Source: Hondaea fermentalgiana (Eukaryota; Sar; Bigyra; Thraustochytrida; Thraustochytriidae). From it: a stretch of DNA of 46,591 bases. Positions within the stretch are counted from its first letter, which is position 1, and the number at the start of each line of letters is the position of its first letter. Below are positions 40,013-46,591 of the stretch, piece after piece. The notes beneath the pieces are model-generated. The model had not been told where the DNA came from. It made no database searches and saw nothing but the letters and a program-made list of their open reading frames with translations. The stretch lies in assembly GCA_014084085.1 (NCBI GenBank), contig NPFB01000013.1, positions 193,679-240,269 on the forward strand. Reading direction: 5' to 3'. Made by a program: the position numbers and the translations under genes.

Positions 40013-40996
40013 TCAATTCGCTGAAGAAATCTCGCTGGGCTTTGCCAGTTTTCTGCCAGTGCTTAGTGGGGAAAGCGAGATGATGGGTTTAACTAATCTT
40101 CTACCATTTCGCTGTGCCGAGAAAAGAAGTTTCCGAAACATGACGAAGGTGCTGCACGTATTGACAAATTCGTCAGACAAGCCTCCCATCAATTCCATGT
40201 AGGGAATGAAGTCTGTGCTGCTCTCGCTGTATGATTCTGCCCGCGTAGTCCCCGCGAGGACTACCATAAGCATCATTGTGGTAATGATGGGGATCGAGGA
40301 GAGAAGAAGGTTCTCTCGAACGAGTTTGTGCAGAACTCTCGCCTCCTCGGAGTTCTGATCGTTCCTTCCATTCCTGACCTCGCTCGAATGGCGCAACACA
40401 GGCCACACAAAAAGAAAAAGTAGAGTGGAGGAAAGAATAGTATCGCCGATCACCGCCATAATAGGAAGCAATCTGTTTAGATGCACGATACAGAACTCCT
40501 CGACATACATGAGCTTGCCCGAAAAGTTTAAGAGCGCAAGAACAGAAAGTCCCCAAAACGAGTAAATGACGTACCACACGATATTCAGCAGTGTCGCATA
40601 CCATTCTGGCATGGCATTTTGCACGGATAAGGCGCGTATTGCGAGCACTCTGTAGCAAAAGAAGTGCTGCAAAACGTACAGAGTACCGCCAAAGGAACCA
40701 ACAATGGCGCAGCCTTGCCACCTTCCGTCGAGACTAAGCAGCGTCAAAGCGTACGCACATGTAACGAGACTCACTATGACCTGGCCTAGCAACTCGCGTA
40801 GTGTTCGCCTTGATTTTGCATTGGCTTTCGCTTGTCGCACCGCTCGCCACACAACTGCAAGACATACTGCAAATAAAACAGTTAAGACTGCGCTCAGCGT
40901 GATGGCGAGTCTGCGGAGCGCGAGCACGTTTGATGGCGCGTGCACGCCCGTGAAGAAGCGCGACCCCGCCTCTGATCGATCCGCCACGACAGACAT
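40013..40996 (-). CDS. Seven-transmembrane GPCR-like protein, paralogue C
   Basis: 327 residues from the ATG at 40996, which aligns MSVVADRSEAG with the other copies. An in-frame ATG at 41035 would add 13 residues but has no counterpart in the paralogues. A two-residue insertion in the first inner loop (KANAKSRRTLRE) shifts later positions, so the TM3-top Cys is 96 and the second-outer-loop Cys is 169. WQGC, HFFCYRVLAIRAL and EEFCIV are kept. The N-terminal glycosylation sequon is lost (ADRS). The C-terminal tail is longer and Ser-rich (SLSPLSTGRKLAKPSEISSAN), a possible phosphorylation region. Function is unknown; receptor-like topology. Confidence 0.81.
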   Translation of the reverse strand: MSVVADRSEAGSRFFTGVHAPSNVLALRRLAITLSAVLTVLFAVCLAVVWRAVRQAKANAKSRRTLRELLGQVIVSLVTCAYALTLLSLDGRWQGCAIVGSFGGTLYVLQHFFCYRVLAIRALSVQNAMPEWYATLLNIVWYVIYSFWGLSVLALLNFSGKLMYVEEFCIVHLNRLLPIMAVIGDTILSSTLLFLFVWPVLRHSSEVRNGRNDQNSEEARVLHKLVRENLLLSSIPIITTMMLMVVLAGTTRAESYSESSTDFIPYMELMGGLSDEFVNTCSTFVMFRKLLFSAQRNGRRLVKPIISLSPLSTGRKLAKPSEISSAN

Positions 40997-42183
40997 TCTG
41001 TAATTGGGGGAACAAAATAAATTGAAGTGTAACACAAAATTTGTCCGTTGAGGTGCTCACCAACCGTGACTTGAACTTGAACCGTGACTCGATTTGAAGA
41101 ACTGACTTCCTGTAACAAGGCTAGAAGTCTGTCAGTCGCCCGTAGTAAGTGGCTAAGATGCGTCGAAAGCACCGTACACATGTTTTGGTTGAGGAAATGT
41201 GACCTGCGTCACACGGACTCGGATCAGGCAAGGACGAATAACCTTCCGAGTCGTTCGCACTGTTCTTGTCTTTCCTCCAGCACGGGCCTTGCCGCGTAAC
41301 CACGAAGCTTTATAAGAAGCGCGATAGCTAATTATAGAGAAAGCGGCGCAGTGGTACACGGGCGGTCCGACTTTCAGCGTCGGAACTGTACGTCCCTTTT
41401 TTTGTGTTCGAGTCACGGTCAGAATGAAAAAAGTAGCCCCTTTGAGTTTACCAGTACTCGCTGGGCGACTCGTTGCGTAGGCCGGCCGATGGACGCTTGA
41501 TGTTACTTGGAGACCTAGAAAAGGCAAAGGTGCAATGAGGCAGCACTGTCCTCAAGAACAATTTTTATTTTGAACTCTCTAGAGAAAAGGAGAAGATCAC
41601 GTATGAGCGCTTTTGTAATTCTTATGATTTGCAAACTGGTCGGCAGATAGTCGCTGATGATGAGATCCGAATTTCTTCGTTTTGTCTTGTTTGTTTTTCT
41701 CGCGCAAACGAGCAAAAATGGGACGAGAAACGAGCAGCTATTTGTTTGTCCCGCCCTCATAAGATTGTACACGTTGCCGCGTTTTCTCATCCGTGCCAGA
41801 ATATCGTCATTGTGCCATTGCGTCGCACAGACCCAACCTCATCTTCCATACTACTTTACCCAACAGCATTCTTCAACTACCGCAGAAACATCGGAGACAA
41901 TTTCCCCTCACGTCTTCTTCTTCTTCTGCCTTGAATTGAGGTCGCACAAATTTGCGATTTTCCATTCTGCAAGAACGACAGCAAGCGTACTTTTCCTCTT
42001 TCCCAGCTCCTTGCAAAAGAGCTCTATATCCGACCAAAGCTCAAATTGCTGATTGGCTTCCTTCTTGTCGTGGAAGCGCAGAAAGCAGAAAGAGAAAGAG
42101 TCACAGAACACACTCTCAATTTACAAGAATTTACACAAAACCATAATATTCAGTCAGTTGTGTCTGTGACTCTGCTACCGAGA
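40997..42183. other. Spacer between 7TM paralogues C and D, 1.2 kb
   Basis: No gene is supported. A tRNA-like patch at about 41343-41425 fails on the D-stem and acceptor. I found no remnant of a fifth 7TM copy by eye. Confidence 0.55.
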
Positions 42184-43113
42184 TCAACGTTTCATTGGGC
42201 CTTTGATGGGTCTCACTATTTTCTTCCTGGGGTTTTGAGACGAAAAAAGAAGCTTGCGGAACATGACGAAACTGCCAATCGTATTGATAAACTCGTCGCC
42301 CAATCCTCCTATTAAGTCCATGTAAGGAATGAACTCTGTGCTGCCCTCGCTGTATGATCTTGCCTGCGTGGTTGCCGCGAGGAGAACCATGAGCATCATT
42401 GTGGAAACAATTGGGATCGCGGAGAGCACAAGGTTCTCTCGTGCGAGCTTGCGCAGCGTTCTCGCCTGATCGAAGGCGTTATCGCTCTGACCATGACTGA
42501 CTTCGCTCGACTGGCGTAAAACGGGCCACACAAAGAGAAAAAGCAGGCTCAAAGACAGAATCCCATCAGCGACCGCCATAAAAATGGGAGGCAGATAGTG
42601 TAGACGTACAATGCAAAACTCCTCCTCATACATGAGTTTGCCAGAAAAGGCGATAACTGCGAGGACAAACGCCCCCAAGCACGAGTGGACAGCGTACCAC
42701 ACGATATTGAGCAGAGTCACATACCAGTCTGGCATGATATCCCTCACAGCCATGGCGCGAACAGCGAGCACTCGATAGCAGAAAAAATGCTGCAAGACGT
42801 ACAGAGCGGCGCCAAACGACCCGACAATGGCGCAACCTTGCCAATTTCCATCGAGACTAAGCAACGCCGAAGCCCATGCGCATGTAGCGAGACTTAATAG
42901 AACCTGGCCAAATATCTCGCGCAGCGTTCGCCTTGCTTTGGCCTTTGCTCGCCGCACTGCTCGCAATACAAATGCAAGACATATTGCAAATAAGATAGTC
43001 AGGACCGTGCTCAGCGTGATGGCGAAGTTCCGGAGCGCGCGCACGGTTTGTGGCGCGCTCAAGCTCGAAAAGAGGCGCGTACCCGCCTCTGATCGATCCG
43101 CCACGAAGTCCAT
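42184..43113 (-). CDS. Seven-transmembrane GPCR-like protein, paralogue D
   Basis: 309 residues, aligning without gaps to paralogue B along its whole length. It has seven hydrophobic segments; Cys94 (WQGCAIVGSFG) and Cys167 (EEEFCIVR) as the putative outer disulfide; FCYR at the inner end of TM3; and a basic first inner loop (RAVRRAKAKARRTLRE) and basic tail (PRKKIVRPIKGPMKR), both matching N-out topology. The N-terminal sequon is changed to ADRS, as in C. It lies 1.2 kb beyond C and 1.1 kb before the TIR-ROCO gene, all on the minus strand. Each gene has its own flanks, so the four are probably separate transcription units. Function is unknown. Confidence 0.82.
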   Translation of the reverse strand: MDFVADRSEAGTRLFSSLSAPQTVRALRNFAITLSTVLTILFAICLAFVLRAVRRAKAKARRTLREIFGQVLLSLATCAWASALLSLDGNWQGCAIVGSFGAALYVLQHFFCYRVLAVRAMAVRDIMPDWYVTLLNIVWYAVHSCLGAFVLAVIAFSGKLMYEEEFCIVRLHYLPPIFMAVADGILSLSLLFLFVWPVLRQSSEVSHGQSDNAFDQARTLRKLARENLVLSAIPIVSTMMLMVLLAATTQARSYSEGSTEFIPYMDLIGGLGDEFINTIGSFVMFRKLLFSSQNPRKKIVRPIKGPMKR

Positions 43114-44237
43114 TGCGTTTTAGGAATGTCGGAGTGCCATTCGCTTTCTTCGCAACCAAGCGACCTTTTTGGCCGTTGTGGCGACTGCAAATTGAGGCTG
43201 TGTGAATCGAGTATGCTGAAGGGCCGAGTGAGAAAAGGGCGAGGCGAAGTGACGCAGTCACAAAGATGGGAAAGGCTAGGCGAGGGGGCGGCTGCGGCTG
43301 GCTCATCACCCGCTTCCTTCCACCTGTCGCACTTTCGCGCGAGCTGCTCCTCAGGCTAGCGAGGAGACCTTTGGTGGCTTATTCCGTGGAGATTGTTGAC
43401 CTTGCAAAGCGCAGTCCAGCTCGGAGATAGTAGCGCGTCTCGGGATGCGAGCGTCCTTCGCGGGCGGTCGAGACCTAAGGCCTTGGGCGTTGCCGGTCGT
43501 CCGTTGGCCCTAATTTTCGCCGACGGCCGGGCCGCGGCCGGGCCTGGACTGGGTTGTTACATTAGGGTTGCCTTTGAGCACCACAGCGACCGCAGAGGCT
43601 TCCAAAAAATAGTATGAAACGAACCACCTGTTTCGTAAGACTCTACGGCAGCAGCTAGCAAGTTGAAGATCGACAACACCTGGTTGCTTACGTCTGTCGC
43701 GTCGCGGCTTGACTTTAAAGATTGATCTGGTCATTGTTATGAATCAAGCTGGCAAACAGGCAAGAGCCGTCTTTGTCATCGCATGCATCGAACTAAAAAG
43801 AGCTTTTGAAGCGCTTCTTGAAAATTTAATGCCACCGTGTGGCAGTTCTTTGCACAAGAGATTTGTGAATGGCGCGGGGGAACTTTAGTGATAGGCCCAG
43901 CATGATATCGTTCGTAGTGAAGATGACCTGAGCATTTCTCCAGCAGCAAACATGTACTTGTCGTCTGCCATTCGATCGCTGTCCAGCAACCAAACCTTTG
44001 CACCAATTGCTTGCCTCAAAGCTACGGAGTCAGTCCGATTGCCGTTCCTTCAAAAAGAGAAAAGGGCATTTGCAACTGAAAGAGTCAGACGCGGCAGCCT
44101 TTGAGTTTCCCCATTTTATGCCATGACTGATAACCAAGCCGCAGTAAATGAAAGACCTGATCAGGGTCCATTACGCGAGCACTGGCCTACCATGCATAAC
44201 AATCAAAAATCAATTTATGTTCATCTCAGGGGGTTGA
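43114..44237. other. Intergenic region between 7TM paralogue D and the TIR-ROCO gene
   Basis: 1.1 kb with no firm gene. A minus-strand open stretch at 43885-44049 has protein-like composition but no start in a good place; it might be a gene relic. Confidence 0.5.
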
Positions 44238-46589
44238 TCACATGGCATTGATCCGTGCGATGAGCTCCTCGTAAAAGGCCTCGGCCAAGTATAAGCGACG
44301 CTGAAATGGCATGGACTCCGTCTCGCGAAAGAGGTGCTTGGCAGCATCTGGAGCCGACTTCATGTAACTGGAAAAGGTGTCGAAGCCGACTCGATTGGGA
44401 TCGCTCTCGTGCACGAGCAAGATCGGTTTCTCCTCTTGTAGCGCCGTCTCGAGCTCCATGCGCACCGCGCCCTCGAAGACTGTCTTGGAGAGGAAAAGAA
44501 GGTAGCACTTTGACGCGCGAATCCCACGGCGCATGGCGTCCTCTGCCAAATTGCCCTGACTCTCCTGATCAAACCAGACCTTGAGACCTCGATTTTGCAA
44601 TTTTTCAGCGATGAGATTGCATGTGTCGCCGGCGTCCACTTGTCGGTGGCTCAAAAAGACATGGTATGTGAGACCTGCAGGCAAATCTCGAAGTGAAGCC
44701 TGCTCGATGGTCCCGGTGTCTTTCTCGTCTTCTTTCAGCGATCCGTCTCTGAAGAATGGCTCAAAATCTGCAACGTTGACAACTTTGGTGCCCACTGACT
44801 TGACAAATTCTATGCCAGATGATGCAAACCCACGCGCAGCTTCATCGTAAGAAACCAGCACGGATGCATTTTTCGGCGACTGAAGAAGGAGCTCCCATGG
44901 CAGATCTTGAAAAACTGCGTCACGGGCGTCTCGAAACATACTCACCAACGTCTTTAGCGTACTTGCTGGCTCTCTGGAGTCGCGCTCTACGCGTATCCAG
45001 ATCTTGTTCTGGGTCTGCTCAAGCGCAAAGACGGAGAGACCGAAGTGAACGATGGCCTCGTTTCCCGCCAGCTGAGGTGCACGCGAAATGGCCCCAAAGT
45101 TCCCACTGTACTGAGCGCAAAGCGAGAGCAGGCGCGCAAAGACGCCGTCCGGAAGAAAGAACTCGGAAAAGTCCAGAACGCATGTCAGACCGAGGTCCAT
45201 GTCTGCGATTTCGGCGTCAAGATCAGCGTCGGTCGAGTTCTTGAGCAGACTGCTCACCAGATAGAGCGGCTCGCCTTGGCGGCCTTTGGGGAGAGCCTTT
45301 ACGGGAAAATTCCAGTTTGACAGTAGCATGACGCCGCGCATGAACTCCACAAGATATTCAACTTCTTCATCGTCCCAGAGGAACCTCAGGAGACTGAGCG
45401 TGGCAATGCCGTGTTTGCGCAGCACCGCAAAGTCTACTTTGAGACCAGCCTTTTGAAGCTCGCGATTGTATCGCATCTGCCTGACATGGATCTTGTCCGC
45501 AATCACGCGCGAAAGCTTGTCCAGAAGCCATTGCGGATTCAGGATGACCTTGTCGTGCAAGGTGTCTGTTGCGCGGAGATGGACGAGCATGCCAAGCTCG
45601 TGGAAAAAGCTCAAGAGCTCATCGGTCTGATCACCGGCGTGGTACTTGGTGGCGAGTTCTTGCGCCGTATCAAAAGGGACATAATCGCAGTCAAGCTTCA
45701 GCAGGTCGTCCAACACCTTGAGCCAGCGCAGTGAAATCTTTCGCGAGACGGTCTCGAGCGACGACGCGCTTGCTTCGACAGCAGCGCGCAATTCCGAGGC
45801 ACGATTTGGCTCAGGGCTCATGTTGTCGATGGGGAAGAAGCTCAGGTTCTCCTCAGAGTTCGTGACAATGTTGGCATTCTCATCAACCGACAGATGTTCG
45901 ACGAGGATGTCCTCCACCTCGTTGACGTCAACTGACACCTGGTCATAGTGCGTGCCCACGAGAATGATGGGTCCAGTTGGTGCATGCAGCTTGACCGAGT
46001 TGAGCCAAAAGGAAAGATACGCCACGGCTTGGTCTTGCTTGATGAGGAGTTCCTGCATGTCGAAGACGACCATGAAGACGCCGCCCTCGCGCGTGAGGAA
46101 AATGTGGTGCAGCGCGTAAAAGACCTCCTGACCCGCATAGTCCCATATCGTAAAGAAGATCTTCTCGCCCGACTTCGTCTGGCCGGCCAATTCCTCGATC
46201 TCGGCGAATTCGAACCGCTGCGCCATCTCGGCCTCGGGCACCAGTTCCACTTGCTCCTCTGCGACGAAGGTCTGTGCCGCAGAAGAACGCCGGCGTCCAA
46301 AGACGACATTTGAAATGCCTTGAGAGACGCGCTTGGGCAGCGATTGCCTCTTCTTGCTTCTGGCTTGCTCCGCTTGCATGGCCATGCGCAGCGCCGCCAC
46401 GCGGTACGCCTGGCGTTCGAACCCGCTGTCGAAGTCCTTGCTCTATTTCCAGGACTCTGCATCGGTGCGCGTGAGCTCGACGCCCACCGTTGACTTGTGC
46501 GTTGGCTCGGGCTTCATGCCCAGCAGCGAGCGCACCACGGACGTCTTGCCGGCGGCGCCCTGGCCGACGACCATGAGCTTGCAGCGGCC
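44238..46589 (-). CDS. ROCO protein: Roc GTPase, COR and C-terminal TIR domain; 5' partial, with an in-frame TAG
   Basis: 783 visible codons. The Roc domain has its P-loop at VVGQGAAGKTSVVRSL at the window edge, STVGVEL (switch I), WDYAGQE (DxxG motif, 'DYAG') and VGTHYDQ (G4, THxD). The COR region follows (RWLKVLDDLLKLDCDYVPFD, GMLVHLRATDTLHDKVILNP). After a linker comes a TIR domain (about residue 638 to the end): YHVFLSHRQVDAGDTCNLIA, LKVWFDQESQGNLAEDAMRR, LLFLSKTVF and RMELETAL. The Glu in RMELETAL lies where TIR NADases carry their catalytic Glu. An in-frame TAG at 46443-46445 lies between switch I and the DxxG motif, with the same frame and clear coding sequence on both sides. The gene may be a nonsense allele, a sequencing error or read through; otherwise translation could restart at an ATG at about 46385 without the P-loop. 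Upstream domains lie outside the window. Confidence 0.85.
46443..46445 (-). other. In-frame TAG interrupting the Roc domain
   Basis: Codons before it read TDAESWK and after it SKDFDSGFERQAYR in one frame. No GT-AG intron can remove it. A single-base change from CAG (Gln) would explain it. The deaminase gene in this window ends with TAG, so codon reassignment is unlikely. Confidence 0.9.
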
Positions 46590-46591
46590 CA

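Noticed and set aside
41343..41425. Possible tRNA with a UCA anticodon (selenocysteine-like): CCGAC-TTTCAGC-GTCGG stem-loop and a TTCGAGT T-loop
   Set aside because: The D-stem does not pair, no acceptor stem forms, and a seven-T run that would stop Pol III lies inside the variable region. tRNAscan-SE would settle it.
40997..44237. Fifth 7TM paralogue or pseudogene in the spacers around paralogue D
   Set aside because: No WQGC, FCYR or EEFCIV-like remnants seen in any frame by eye; a tblastn of paralogue D against this interval would be decisive.
1..46591. CRISPR arrays, bacterial operons, rRNA genes, retroelement polymerases
   Set aside because: None seen: the tandem repeats lack unique spacers of constant length, genes are eukaryotic, and no reverse-transcriptase or integrase motif was found.

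Overview
The window looks like nuclear DNA of a GC-rich, intron-poor unicellular eukaryote. Genes are well separated (usually 0.3-1.4 kb), lie on both strands and are mostly single-exon. The three introns that can be modelled all start with GTACGT. The gene set is eukaryotic: calcium-regulated mitochondrial carrier, tRNA adenosine deaminase, Trm13, sphingolipid desaturase, BTB/ankyrin protein, Myb factor with long glutamine tracts, and a TIR-bearing Roc-COR (ROCO) GTPase. A stramenopile of the labyrinthulomycete/thraustochytrid type fits best, but that is inference, since no marker gene is present. Two runs of exactly 100 N (14336-14435 and 29869-29968) are scaffold gaps.

Layout. 1-10.9 kb: a SCaMC-type carrier (5' end cut off by the window), an armadillo-repeat protein, an extended SDR reductase (minus), a divergent SLC25-like protein with an N-terminal signal sequence, and an acidic putative nuclear protein with a C/C/C/H metal-binding-like motif (minus). 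10.9-16.5 kb: no convincing gene, but many microsatellites, a gap flanked by a perfect 30-bp inverted repeat, and a degenerate repeat array. 16.5-28.5 kb: housekeeping genes, namely ADAT1/Tad1 (minus), a Vsb1-like SulP transporter with STAS and cyclic-nucleotide-binding-like domains, purine nucleoside phosphorylase with a C-terminal coiled coil (minus), Trm13, and a two-exon sphingolipid delta-4 desaturase. 28.5-36.8 kb: the second gap, a four-repeat Myb protein, an ABTB1-like protein (minus) and a small membrane protein. 36.8-44.2 kb: an AT-richer island with four tandem minus-strand paralogues encoding seven-transmembrane, GPCR-like proteins. 44.2 kb to the end: a minus-strand TIR-ROCO protein whose Roc domain is interrupted by an in-frame TAG and which runs off the window.

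The most notable region is 37-46.6 kb. A recent-looking tandem family of putative receptors sits beside a TIR-ROCO GTPase. The receptor-like proteins keep a cysteine pair positioned like the class-A GPCR disulfide and an invariant FCYR motif at the inner end of TM3. A signalling or recognition role for the locus is a hypothesis only. The housekeeping genes show no operon-like logic: neighbours have unrelated jobs.
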